NCBI GenBank assembly: GCA_017640605.1
Contig: JAEPQH010000021.1
Span: 1 to 61,754, forward strand
Reading direction: 5' to 3'
DNA: 61,754 nt
Source: Balneolaceae bacterium
GTDB lineage: Bacteria; Bacteroidota; Rhodothermia; Balneolales; Balneolaceae
The translations under genes and the position numbers were made by a program. This document shows positions 18,768-28,241 of the stretch, piece after piece. The notes under the pieces are model-generated. The model was given only the letters and a program-made list of their open reading frames with translations. It ran no database searches and was not told the DNA's origin. Positions within the stretch are counted from its first letter, which is position 1; every line of letters begins with the position of its first letter.

Positions 18768-21527
18768 ATGAAGAAAATTTTGTCTAATTCGTTTGGACTA
18801 GCTTTAGTCTTGTCTCTAATATTTCACTCAGCATCTTTGGCTGAATTCGGGACAAAGGGTAAAATTGCAGGTACGGTAATTGATGAATCTGGAGAAACCC
18901 TTATCGGTGTACAGGTTTATATCGACGGTACTACCAAGGGTACACTAACCGATGTGGATGGAAAGTATACCATCATAAATCTAGATCCGGGTACTTATAC
19001 AGTAGTATTTTCATACATAGGTTTTGCAACAACACGAGTTGAAAAAGTTCAAGTAATTGTAGATAAAACCACCGAAGTAAACGTAACGTTAAGAGAAGAA
19101 GTAATTGAAGGGCAGGAAATTGTAGTAACTGCTGAACGCCCAATTGTAGAAAAAGACAGAACCACAACCACATCGTACATAAGCTCAGAGCAATTAGAAG
19201 CTTTGCCTCTTGTAAGTATTAACGAGGCGATTAACCAAACTGCAGGAGTTGTGGATGGACATTTCAGAGGTGGAAGAACCGGTGAAGTTTCTTATTTGGT
19301 AAATGGTGTTCCAATTAATAACGCATTCAACAATGGTGCTTCTTTTGATGTGGAACAAAACATGGTTTCTAGCCTCGAGGTAATTAGTGGGGTGTTTAAC
19401 GCAGAATATGGACAGGCTTTATCAGGGGTAGTTAATATTGTTACCAAAGGCGTGAGCCCGGAATGGTCGGGCAATTTTCTTGGCTACGTTGGCAGAATTG
19501 TAAGTGGCAGAGAACTAGAATTCGTTACCAGAAATACAGATCAGAAACTATTCTTAAGCGCCGATGATTTCTCGAACGAAAAATTCACATATAGCGAAGT
19601 AGCGCCAACAATCGGCGATCAGGATTATCAAGTATCATTGGGCGGCCCCATTATTAAAGATAAATTGAGCATCCAAACTACGTTACGCTATGTAAAATTC
19701 GACGGACATTTGATTGGTCGTGACTTATTTCGCCCTAGTGATGTGCAAAGCGCGAATGTGCGAACGGGTGATAATCCAAGTAGCTGGTTAATTCAAGCTT
19801 CGGGAGATGGTGATTTTGAGTCGATTAATCGTCAGGAGCGTTTATCTTTAAACAGCTCATTTGTTTATGAAATTAATAGCCGTTTAAAATTCGATTACAA
19901 TCTATTCTATCAATTTGGCGATGGACGAAATTACGATCAGGCGTATAAATATAATCCAAGCGGTATAAACAATTATTACTTCTCTAATCAAACCCATATT
20001 GCCGGTTTACGCTTGTCGATGGGCGATAATGCCTTTGCTAATTTCTCATACAGCTTCTTGAACGATCAAGCTGAAAGTTACCTGTATGATGATGTTACCG
20101 CCACGGGCGACTTAGACGAGCGCTACGTACCGGCAGCGTTTAGTTCGCAGCAAGGAGCCGATGCATTTGTGATGGGTGGTAATTATTTAGGTTCCGGTCA
20201 GGAAATCACAAAAACCCATACAATTGTTGCAGATTATACCAATCAAATCAACAATGTTGTATTGTGGAAATCCGGAGTTTCAACTCGTTTTCACCGTTTA
20301 GATAACGAGAACTTTGGCATCAGTGTGAACCTGGCTACTGGGCGTGCTTTTCGCTCAACAAACGATGTTTTGAATAACAGTCTGGAAGTTAATCCTTGGG
20401 AAGCAGCCGCTTATTCTCAGGTTAAATTAGAATTCGACGAATTGATTGTTAACGCTGGTCTTCGTTTCGATTACTTTGAACCTGATTTCGTAGTTCCTCG
20501 TGATTATACCCAATTCCATTTGGAAACCATTCCTGATCCAAATAATCCCGGTCAAGAAATTTCAAACAGAATACAAGCTGATCCAACCTATCAATTGAGC
20601 CCACGTTTGGGAGTGGCTTTCCCCATTTCGCAAACCGGAGTGATGCGTTTTTCTGCAGGTTTGTTTTTCCAAACCCCTCAGCTGAATCTACTTTATGTAA
20701 ACAACGAGTTCGATCGTTCTCAAAGTGCTTCAGCATACACATTGGGTAATGCAAACTTAGAGCCCGAAAGAACACTTCAGTTCGAGATTGGTTTGCAACA
20801 AGGCCTAACCGAAACCATGGGACTTGATCTGACTGTATTCTCAAAAGATGTACGCGAACTCGCCGGGCAAACTGTAGTCCGTGGTAATACCGGGGTGCCT
20901 GTGGGTAGACTGGAAAACATCGATTACGGAACTGTGAAGGGAGTAACATTCTCGTTGTACGAGCGAGGAACCGGTCAGCTTTCGTGGACCTTAGATTATA
21001 CTCTGCAATTTGCCAGCGGATCAGCTTCGGATCCGGGCGAACGATTCAATCGATTTGTAAATAATGCAGAGGATATCATTTTTATAAACCGTTTGAACTG
21101 GGATCGCAGAAATGTGCTAAACAACTCGATTACCTGGGTAAGTAAATTCGGTTTAACTCTATCAGCAATTAATAGCTTGCAGTCAGGCAGTCCATACACG
21201 AGTGAAAGAGATGATATCACTTCTCTTATCCCAAATAACTTGGACACTCCAACCTGGTTTAATTCTGATGTGAGAGCATATTACAAGCCACCGGCTATAA
21301 GCCACAATGTAGAGTTCTTTGTACAGGTGGATAATCTGTTCGATTCTAATCCACACTTTGGAATCTACAACGACACCGGCCTAGCGAATGAATCAACCGA
21401 TTTATGGAGGCTTCAAAATTCAGTAGGTAGACCCGGAGGGTTAAATACTTACGAAGAGTTTTATTTAGATCCGTCAAGAAGAGGCGCTCCTCGTAGCGTT
21501 AAGATTGGCTTAAGTTATAATTTTTAA
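18768..21527 (+). CDS. TonB-dependent receptor with N-terminal carboxypeptidase-regulatory-like domain
   Basis: A 919-residue outer-membrane receptor. The signal peptide spans about 1-26. A carboxypeptidase-D regulatory-like (Ig-like) domain follows (about 30-112: GKIAGTVIDESGETLIGVQV, DGKYTIINLDPGTYTV). The plug lies at about 125-240 (EAINQTAGVVDG, SYLVNGVPINNAF, NAEYGQALSGVVNIVTKG), then a long barrel ending in the usual aromatic residue (GLSYNF). The domain order resembles SusC-like receptors, but no SusD gene follows. Import of an oligosaccharide is inferred from the neighbouring CBM protein, GH30 and LacI regulator. Energy would come from TonB/ExbBD; two TonB-family proteins are encoded at 49-50 kb. 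The next gene starts within 16 bases. Confidence 0.92.
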   Translation: MKKILSNSFGLALVLSLIFHSASLAEFGTKGKIAGTVIDESGETLIGVQVYIDGTTKGTLTDVDGKYTIINLDPGTYTVVFSYIGFATTRVEKVQVIVDKTTEVNVTLREEVIEGQEIVVTAERPIVEKDRTTTTSYISSEQLEALPLVSINEAINQTAGVVDGHFRGGRTGEVSYLVNGVPINNAFNNGASFDVEQNMVSSLEVISGVFNAEYGQALSGVVNIVTKGVSPEWSGNFLGYVGRIVSGRELEFVTRNTDQKLFLSADDFSNEKFTYSEVAPTIGDQDYQVSLGGPIIKDKLSIQTTLRYVKFDGHLIGRDLFRPSDVQSANVRTGDNPSSWLIQASGDGDFESINRQERLSLNSSFVYEINSRLKFDYNLFYQFGDGRNYDQAYKYNPSGINNYYFSNQTHIAGLRLSMGDNAFANFSYSFLNDQAESYLYDDVTATGDLDERYVPAAFSSQQGADAFVMGGNYLGSGQEITKTHTIVADYTNQINNVVLWKSGVSTRFHRLDNENFGISVNLATGRAFRSTNDVLNNSLEVNPWEAAAYSQVKLEFDELIVNAGLRFDYFEPDFVVPRDYTQFHLETIPDPNNPGQEISNRIQADPTYQLSPRLGVAFPISQTGVMRFSAGLFFQTPQLNLLYVNNEFDRSQSASAYTLGNANLEPERTLQFEIGLQQGLTETMGLDLTVFSKDVRELAGQTVVRGNTGVPVGRLENIDYGTVKGVTFSLYERGTGQLSWTLDYTLQFASGSASDPGERFNRFVNNAEDIIFINRLNWDRRNVLNNSITWVSKFGLTLSAINSLQSGSPYTSERDDITSLIPNNLDTPTWFNSDVRAYYKPPAISHNVEFFVQVDNLFDSNPHFGIYNDTGLANESTDLWRLQNSVGRPGGLNTYEEFYLDPSRRGAPRSVKIGLSYNF

Positions 21528-21542
21528 TCTTTGAACAATCAG

Positions 21543-24500
21543 ATGTATAAAAAGTCTTTTTCGTTCGCGGTACTCATAGCAGTGTGCCTGTTGGCAATAA
21601 GTCCTTTACAAGCACAACAAACCATTCCCGATTCACTAAACGGTGTTGTTTACCGTGGTGACTTCGATAACGTTGCCCGTGGGGTATTGGATGGAAACCT
21701 CATTGAAACGAATTTCAGAAACCATGGCGAACTTTCTCGCTGGAACGACCTTCCCTGGGGCGTTTGGCCTCGTGGAGTAGGTGGGCGACATATTGATGGC
21801 GTTGGCGTTGTAGTCTCTGCCTATGTAGAAGCTGTGGATGCAAGCCGTGTTGAAACTGTAGAAGATTATCGAACGATATTATCGAATAATTTTCGGCCGG
21901 ATACGCTTTTAAATCCGGTAAGTATCAACTATCGGGAAGCAGGCGCCAGAATAAGTCCATATTCACCAAATCTTTGGGGATGGTTGCCACTACCCGGCTT
22001 TAACAATGCAGAACGTGTAGATCCGGTAACACTAGGTGCGGCTCCGTTACCGGCATTATCTAACGATCCTACCACTTGGCCAACTTTCTGGCCTGATCGA
22101 CTAGAGGAAGATGATTCCGGATGGCCCGGCACATGGAACGGGCGCGATGGGCGTTTCCCAAGTTCAGATTTGGAGTCTTATTATGTGATGGATGATTTTT
22201 CGGATCACGAATACTCCGTTGGCTTAGAAACAGAGGGGCCACATAGCAATTTAGGTGTGTACATGCCAAGTCCTTTCGAAGATCCTACTATTGGCGGTTT
22301 AGGGCTTCAAACTCAGATACGTTTGTTCCAATGGGCAAATATATTGTCTGAGGATACAATGTTCATCATCTATAGAATCACAAATAAAGGAGAAGGTGAT
22401 CAAACCCGATTGTTCTTTTCTCAGATTGTGGATTACGGCCTCGGGCAAGACGAAGATGATGACAACGCTACTTATGATCCGTTTTTGGATTTAGTATATG
22501 GATGGGATTCAGATGGTGTAGGTGTGCCTACTCAAGCAGGTGCAACCGAATATGAACTTGGTTACACCGGTTTTGCATTCCTTGAATCACCAGCAAATGA
22601 TGTGAATGGCGAAGATGATGATTTAGATGGTATTACCGATGAATCTCGCTTTGACGAAAACTATCTGCTATTTACCACTTTTGCAGAAATTGATGCTTAT
22701 GTGGAGTCTCAATACGATGTAAATCAGTTTGCAGCCTTCTATGGTGAGCAATATTTCGAAAGACCTGCCTATACCTTCGAAAGATGGTTCACCACCGATG
22801 AAAACCTAGATTGGGTAGGTTTTGAAGATGCGAATGAAAATGGAATCTTCGATGAAGGCGAAACACTAAATAATGATGTTGGTCGTGACGGTTTAAGCCC
22901 TTTCGATATTCAATATCCCGGCCCGGATGAAGGCGAAGGCGATGGAATTCCAACCAATGGTGAGCCAAACTACAACGAACTCGACGTAGATGAATCTGAT
23001 CAGATTGGTTTACGTGGTTTCGATTTAAATACTCGTCCATTCTACGAAAGTGGTGATAATCTTCGCGATGATACCTGGTTATTTGAGCGAATTGCAGAAA
23101 CATTGTTCTCGAATCCAGATTATGAAGAGCCTTCTACCGTGGTAGCGGATGAGCCATTTATTCTGTTTACCTCAGGCGAAGTAGAACTATTCTCAGAGAA
23201 TGATCCTACCGCGAAGTCTACCGATTTCTTCTCAACCGCATGGATTTTTGGTGACGATAGAGACGACTTCTTCAAAAACCGACGCACGGTTCAGAATATT
23301 TATAACTCTGATTATAACTTCGCTCAGCCGCCAATTCCGCCCACGCTTACCGCAGTAGCCGGTAATGAGCAAGTAGTTTTATCTTGGGATACCCTTTCTG
23401 TAGCAAGTTTCGACAGATTCCTGCAAGAGCAAGATTTTGAGGGGTATAAACTCTACAAAGGTACAGATAACCTCTTATCAGATGCTCGCTCTATCACCGA
23501 TGTAAATGGTACACCAACGTTCTATGATCCGATTGCACAATGGGACTTGGATAATGACATCAGCGGTAATGTTCGAGTACTGGAAGGCGATGCGCTTTAC
23601 AATATGGGCGATAATTCCGGTTTACAATTTTACTATGTGGATAATGATGTGACAAACGGCAAGATTTACTATTACGCGATAGTAGCTTACGATCGCGGCG
23701 TTCCTTCAGCCGGTGGTGACGATCCAGGAATCGATCCGCAGGAGAACACATTCCGGGTTGCTGTAAATGGTGCCGGTCAAGTAGTGGGAACCTCCCAAAA
23801 TGCAGCCGCAGTAATGCCAAGCACATTAGCAGCTGGGTTTGTTGAAGGTGGGGCCACCACCGATTTATCTTCGGTTACTTCCGGTACCGGAACAGGCTAT
23901 GCGGAAGTAAATATTGTAGTAGATGCACTTATTGATGAGTCGAAACTCTATGAGGTAACTTTTACCGATTCAGCCGCGGATGTTGGTGTGATGCGAAAAA
24001 CGGTGAATTATCAGGTGCGCGAACTAACTCAGGATGAGGTTAAAGTTAAATCCACAACCTATGCATCCACATCAAGTATTGTGGATGGATTCACCATCAG
24101 TTTTACAAACGCAGAAGCCGGCTTTATCCTCCCCAATAAAACAGGATGGATCTCAAACGAAGGGCAAGAAAATGAACTGTATGGTTTAGATCCTACAGAA
24201 CTAGACGGATTGTCGACCAACTGGGAATTAGTAATCACACCGGATCGTGAAGGGGATTTAACCAATTTCATTCGTACCGACCATGATTATGAACTCTATT
24301 TTGTAGATCCGGCTGATAGCACCTATCGACCACCACTTCGTTTTGGTGGCGGTTTTAGCCGAATCAATATCCCGGTGTTTGTTCGTAATCTCATGACAGG
24401 TGAACTCGCTGATATGTTTGTTCTTGATAATGATGATAACGATGAATTAAGTCCGGGCGACGCGCTATTGATCGCAGAAAGAGACGATCGTGTATACAAT

Positions 24501-24971
24501 TACCGGTTTATGGTTAGCATTCTACCAACAGAAAGTAGCACAGCTCCATCTCCGGGTGATAAGATCAGAATTTCAACCTCCCGCGAGTTTGGTTCCGACG
24601 ATTCATTCCAGTTTGCTATGCGAGCAGGTTCTGTTGATAATGAACTTGCCAAAGATCAGCTCGAAAATATTTATGTGGTACCAAATCCATATATCGGGGC
24701 GGCATCTTGGGAACGGGCAAGTAGTTCAATTGGCCGAGGTGAGCGTAAGATCGAGTTCTTTAACCTGCCAAAAACCTGCACCATTCGAATTTTTAATGTT
24801 CGTGGTGAACTCATTCGCACCATCGAACATGACGGGGCAAATAATGATGGTTCTGCGCCGTGGGATCTCAAATCCAACGAAAATGAAGATGTAGCCTACG
24901 GTATTTACTTCTACCATGTAGAAGCCCCCGGCATAGGCGAATACACCGACAAATTTGCGATAATCAAATAA
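21543..24971 (+). CDS. Large T9SS-exported protein with Asp-rich calcium-binding-like loops
   Basis: A 1142-residue protein starting at ATG 21543 (MYKKSFSFAV, signal peptide ending PLQAQQ); a TTG four codons earlier is less likely. No enzyme family was recognised. Asp-rich loops D353-V-N-G-E-D-D-D-L-D and DANENGIFDEGE (429-440) resemble calcium-binding EF-hand/TSP3-like loops. An FN3-like domain lies at about 595-690 (LTAVAGNEQVVLSWD ... YAIVAYDRG). The end (about 1060-1142: YVVPNPYIG, FNVRGELIRTIEHDG, GIYFYHVEA, KFAIIK) is a T9SS type A sorting domain. It is sandwiched between a TonB receptor and a PorV/PorQ-like gene in one operon, a position where a SusD-like partner would be expected, so a surface lid or binding role is inferred. 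Confidence 0.75.
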   Translation: MYKKSFSFAVLIAVCLLAISPLQAQQTIPDSLNGVVYRGDFDNVARGVLDGNLIETNFRNHGELSRWNDLPWGVWPRGVGGRHIDGVGVVVSAYVEAVDASRVETVEDYRTILSNNFRPDTLLNPVSINYREAGARISPYSPNLWGWLPLPGFNNAERVDPVTLGAAPLPALSNDPTTWPTFWPDRLEEDDSGWPGTWNGRDGRFPSSDLESYYVMDDFSDHEYSVGLETEGPHSNLGVYMPSPFEDPTIGGLGLQTQIRLFQWANILSEDTMFIIYRITNKGEGDQTRLFFSQIVDYGLGQDEDDDNATYDPFLDLVYGWDSDGVGVPTQAGATEYELGYTGFAFLESPANDVNGEDDDLDGITDESRFDENYLLFTTFAEIDAYVESQYDVNQFAAFYGEQYFERPAYTFERWFTTDENLDWVGFEDANENGIFDEGETLNNDVGRDGLSPFDIQYPGPDEGEGDGIPTNGEPNYNELDVDESDQIGLRGFDLNTRPFYESGDNLRDDTWLFERIAETLFSNPDYEEPSTVVADEPFILFTSGEVELFSENDPTAKSTDFFSTAWIFGDDRDDFFKNRRTVQNIYNSDYNFAQPPIPPTLTAVAGNEQVVLSWDTLSVASFDRFLQEQDFEGYKLYKGTDNLLSDARSITDVNGTPTFYDPIAQWDLDNDISGNVRVLEGDALYNMGDNSGLQFYYVDNDVTNGKIYYYAIVAYDRGVPSAGGDDPGIDPQENTFRVAVNGAGQVVGTSQNAAAVMPSTLAAGFVEGGATTDLSSVTSGTGTGYAEVNIVVDALIDESKLYEVTFTDSAADVGVMRKTVNYQVRELTQDEVKVKSTTYASTSSIVDGFTISFTNAEAGFILPNKTGWISNEGQENELYGLDPTELDGLSTNWELVITPDREGDLTNFIRTDHDYELYFVDPADSTYRPPLRFGGGFSRINIPVFVRNLMTGELADMFVLDNDDNDELSPGDALLIAERDDRVYNYRFMVSILPTESSTAPSPGDKIRISTSREFGSDDSFQFAMRAGSVDNELAKDQLENIYVVPNPYIGAASWERASSSIGRGERKIEFFNLPKTCTIRIFNVRGELIRTIEHDGANNDGSAPWDLKSNENEDVAYGIYFYHVEAPGIGEYTDKFAIIK

Positions 24972-24982
24972 GGCAAGTAATC

Positions 24983-26050
24983 GTGAAAACAATGACAAAA
25001 AAACTCATTCTTACTCAATTAATTCTGGTACTTGCCTTTTCAATGGTTCACGGGCAAACCGGTAACGAAAGTCGTGCGGGTACAACAGCGGCTCAATTTT
25101 TAACAATGGGTGTTGGAGCGAAAGGCGCAGCACTTGGAAACGCCAACTCGGTGTATGTGAGCGGTGCAGAAGCATTGTTCTGGAACCCGGCGGGTATATC
25201 TGTTGAAAATGACGGCGGAACCTTCAGCTCGGGCTTTATCAGTGTAAACCAATATTTTGTGGATGTTGATATCTACGGAGCAGGGTTAGTTTTTCCAATC
25301 GGCAAAAAACCAGGACGTGTTCTTGGTCTCGGTCTTAATTTTGTTGATTACGGAAGAATGGATGTTCGAACCGTTGAAGATCCTGATGGAATAGGTGCAA
25401 CCTTTGGTGCACATGATTTAAGCATCGCTTTTACTTACGCCCAGAATTTAACCGAATCGTTTCACTTTGGTGGTAGTGTAAAGTTCATCCAACAAAAAAT
25501 TTATGATATGGTTGCCGAAGCCGTTGCCATCGATATGGGTTTTCTTTTGAAGACAGACTATATCAACGGGTTAACCATTGGTGCTTCTATCACTAATTTT
25601 GGAAATGAATTACAGATGTCGGGAATCAACTCGGAAACATTTGTGGATTTAGATCCGCAACACGAAGGTAACAACGAAGGGATTATCGGCAACGTAAAGC
25701 TGAATTCTTGGGAATTACCACTTTCATTTAAGTTTGGTGTTCAGGTGCCTGCAATTAAACAGGAAAATCTGGAGCTTTTACTGCTTAGCGAAGTACAGCA
25801 AACCAACGACAATAACATAAACCTCGATTCCGGTACTCAGCTGAGTTATTTATCCAACACGGTCAAATTCCACGTTCGAGGAGGATACCGAGATTTATTT
25901 TTAGGTGATAATGTGGATGCGCACATGACTTACGGTGCAGGTTTTACATTAAAAACACAAAATGGAATGGCAATCGGTGTTGATTTTGCACAAGTTCCTT
26001 TCGAATATTTAGGTCAAACTACCATCGTGGATGTAAAGCTTTACTTCTAA
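24983..26050 (+). CDS. PorV/PorQ family outer-membrane barrel protein
   Basis: A 355-residue protein of the PorV/PorQ (FadL-like, UPF0164) family. It has a signal peptide to about residue 24 (MVHGQ), then the family signature RAGTTAAQFLTMGVGAKGAALGNA-like block (about 29-52) and EALFWNPAGIS, followed by alternating beta strands and a C-terminal strand ending VKLYF. In T9SS bacteria PorV shuttles secreted cargo from the translocon to the attachment complex. This copy directly follows a T9SS cargo gene, which suggests a dedicated partner rather than the genome's main PorV. The start is GTG (AAGG 9 bases upstream); ATG at 24992 is the alternative. Confidence 0.85.
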   Translation: MKTMTKKLILTQLILVLAFSMVHGQTGNESRAGTTAAQFLTMGVGAKGAALGNANSVYVSGAEALFWNPAGISVENDGGTFSSGFISVNQYFVDVDIYGAGLVFPIGKKPGRVLGLGLNFVDYGRMDVRTVEDPDGIGATFGAHDLSIAFTYAQNLTESFHFGGSVKFIQQKIYDMVAEAVAIDMGFLLKTDYINGLTIGASITNFGNELQMSGINSETFVDLDPQHEGNNEGIIGNVKLNSWELPLSFKFGVQVPAIKQENLELLLLSEVQQTNDNNINLDSGTQLSYLSNTVKFHVRGGYRDLFLGDNVDAHMTYGAGFTLKTQNGMAIGVDFAQVPFEYLGQTTIVDVKLYF

Positions 26051-26051
26051 A

Positions 26052-27815
26052 ATGATTCAATCGCTTTTTTCAACTATTGGCTGCTTTGCTTCAAGGCAGC
26101 CTTTCTTTTTTATCCTAATTTTTATCGTATTCATTGGTTGCTCAAGCAATCAGAAAGAAGAAGAGCATATCGACTTTCAGGTGCTGTTCGAGGTAAATGA
26201 TGTTGAGAGAACAGTATTTGATTTCGAAACAGCCTATGTAGAATACCTAATAAAAACAGGTCGAAACGATACAAAAAATGAGCGATATGGTTTTTTGAAT
26301 GAACTGATCGATAAGCTGTTACTTGCTCAAGCTGGAGCAAATAAAGGATTGCTGGATCATCCGAAATATCAAGCAGCAACTGCCTATCAGCAACAAAAAT
26401 CTATGATTGATTTCTATTTTGTGGATGAAATGGAAGAAATTTTGGAGCCGCTCACCGATGAAGAAATACGTCTGGCGTATGCAAAAAAGCAACGTTCTGT
26501 GTATGTGAGGCAGTTGTTCAGTACCGATGTCTCCGATCTGGAAGAACCCTATGAAAGGCTGAAGGCCGGTGAAGATTTTGTAGACGTAGCGAACGACTTT
26601 TACAATACGTCGGAGTACGATTCACTAGCCGGCTATCTCGGACCGATCAGTTATTTCGGAGCAGATGATGCTTTTGCTGAAGCTGCCTATTCCACAAATC
26701 TAAACGAGTTTACAGAACCCATTCGAACACGATATGGCTATCACATCATTTATGTAGAGTATATCGAGTTCCCGGCGATTTTGGCAGAAGATGAGTATCA
26801 ATATCGGAAACAGGGTGTAAGTAGTCAGTTAAAGCTGCGCAAGCAACAACTTATTTCGGACGAGTACATCCGAACAAAAATGGAAGGATTGAATGTACAG
26901 CCCGATCGAGAAAACCTAAATGAGCTTCGGCAGACTATATTAAATCTGGATGGTGAAGGGATCATTAGTAATATGCCTCAACCCGAAAATAACGCCTACA
27001 ACTGGACTGATGAACGGCTTGAGCAACTAGAAGCTTCCTTAAATCCTGATTTAATGCTCGCAACTTATGATCTGGAAGGAAGCAGATTTGAATTTACCGC
27101 TGGTGATTATCTACGTTGGCTACCCTTTTTATCGTTTCAGGAATCGAAAACTAGAACAGGCGCTTCTGTGGGCCGAGCGATGAGAAACGAAGTGTTATTC
27201 AAACAGGCAGAAGAAGAAAATTACTCGGAAGATAATCGAGTGCAAAAAGAGGTGGAGAAGCGAGGATACGATATGCTTGCGGATCTTTATCAGTACCAAT
27301 TAACCAGAGAGGCATTGGCGGATACTTCCGGCATTAGAGTTCCCTCAAGCTACAGAGATCGACTCATCCGAAATAAATATGTATTGTTAAAAGCTAGTTA
27401 TTGGAAAATTACCGCTGATAATTTACAGGAAGCAGAGTTAATCAAAAGCGAAATAGTAGATGGAGATATCCCGGAAAGCTACGACACTTTCACAAAAGTA
27501 GAATATGCAGCAGTTGACCCATCGAGCAACGATTTTGATCTCATTCGAAAAGGGATCGAAAATATGCCGGTTCTGGCTTACTCGGAGTCGGAAGGGTGGA
27601 TGGTGCTTAATATCCTAAAAAAAGAAATTACGGAAGTGAAATCCTCTACCGACGAAGCCGATATTGAGTCGCGCTATAAAGTGTTTACTGCTATAAATTC
27701 AGAAATTGCCACGCTTCGTGAACAAGCAAGCATCAGCGTAGATACACTTTTATTCGATTCGATTTATGAAGTGTGGAAACAAAAGGAAGACAATCCCGAA
27801 ACCGACGAGAATTAA
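26052..27815 (+). CDS. Parvulin-type peptidyl-prolyl isomerase lipoprotein
   Basis: A 587-residue protein with a hydrophobic leader and lipobox FIGC (Cys about 33), so a lipoprotein. A parvulin (PpiC/SurA) domain sits at about 150-235 (RQLFSTDVSDLEEPYERLKAG, GYLGPISYFGADDAFAEAAY, IRTRYGYHIIYVEY), flanked by SurA/PrsA-like helical segments. These proteins help fold outer-membrane barrels or secreted proteins in the periplasm. The single base between it and the PorV/Q gene shows co-transcription; it may be the chaperone for the barrel or T9SS proteins encoded just upstream. Last gene of the operon. Confidence 0.87.
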   Translation: MIQSLFSTIGCFASRQPFFFILIFIVFIGCSSNQKEEEHIDFQVLFEVNDVERTVFDFETAYVEYLIKTGRNDTKNERYGFLNELIDKLLLAQAGANKGLLDHPKYQAATAYQQQKSMIDFYFVDEMEEILEPLTDEEIRLAYAKKQRSVYVRQLFSTDVSDLEEPYERLKAGEDFVDVANDFYNTSEYDSLAGYLGPISYFGADDAFAEAAYSTNLNEFTEPIRTRYGYHIIYVEYIEFPAILAEDEYQYRKQGVSSQLKLRKQQLISDEYIRTKMEGLNVQPDRENLNELRQTILNLDGEGIISNMPQPENNAYNWTDERLEQLEASLNPDLMLATYDLEGSRFEFTAGDYLRWLPFLSFQESKTRTGASVGRAMRNEVLFKQAEEENYSEDNRVQKEVEKRGYDMLADLYQYQLTREALADTSGIRVPSSYRDRLIRNKYVLLKASYWKITADNLQEAELIKSEIVDGDIPESYDTFTKVEYAAVDPSSNDFDLIRKGIENMPVLAYSESEGWMVLNILKKEITEVKSSTDEADIESRYKVFTAINSEIATLREQASISVDTLLFDSIYEVWKQKEDNPETDEN

Positions 27816-27816
27816 A

Positions 27817-27844
27817 AAAGGCATGAGATTTATCCCATGCCTTT
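27817..27844 (-). terminator. Intrinsic terminator (minus-strand RND operon, perhaps bidirectional)
   Basis: A 9-bp stem AAAGGCATG / CATGCCTTT with a 10-base loop. Read on minus, it is followed by a T-run (the A-run at 27814-27819), ending the ytxH-like gene's transcript. On plus the U-run is poor but the hairpin may still stop the converging glycan operon. Confidence 0.8.
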
Positions 27845-27875
27845 GAAGATTTATAAAAGTATATGTCTATCGAAA

Positions 27876-28175
27876 CTATGATTCGGTTTCTATAGACTCT
27901 AATAAGCTTTCAGCTTCACGAATTAGACTTTCCGCTTTATCTTTTGCTTCAAGTACAACCGCATCACCTTTTTCTTTCGCTTCTGAGATAAGTTTTTGCT
28001 TCTCTTTTCTTAGTTCAGCAATTAACTCATTTAGTTCATCACGATAATTGCTTAACCGATATGAAATTCTGCCTCGAGTGTTTGCGCCGGTATCCGGTGC
28101 GTATAGCAAAGCAATTACAGTTCCGGCCATTGCGCCGGTGATTAGTCCTGCTAAAAAATTTCCTGATTTACTCAT
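27876..28175 (-). CDS. YtxH domain-containing protein
   Basis: A 99-residue protein. Its N terminus is the YtxH pattern: a glycine-rich membrane segment (FLAGLITGAMAGTVIALLYAP, residues 6-26) followed by a polar, coiled-coil helix rich in Lys/Glu (about 50-95). The start ATG at 28175 was chosen because AAAGGAG lies 5 bases upstream; a 17-codon longer reading lacks this. Function of the family is not established; members are often stress- or envelope-related. It lies 66 bases downstream of the RND operon on the same strand. Confidence 0.85.
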   Translation of the reverse strand: MSKSGNFLAGLITGAMAGTVIALLYAPDTGANTRGRISYRLSNYRDELNELIAELRKEKQKLISEAKEKGDAVVLEAKDKAESLIREAESLLESIETES

Positions 28176-28241
28176 AATAACTCCTTTTGTCTTTATTACT
28201 CTTAGGATATAAAAAACGCTCTCCAATGTAAATTAGCGTAT

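Noticed and set aside
20449-20949. 166-codon open frame antisense to the TonB receptor gene
   Set aside because: Lies wholly within the receptor coding region; composition is that of a reverse-frame shadow.
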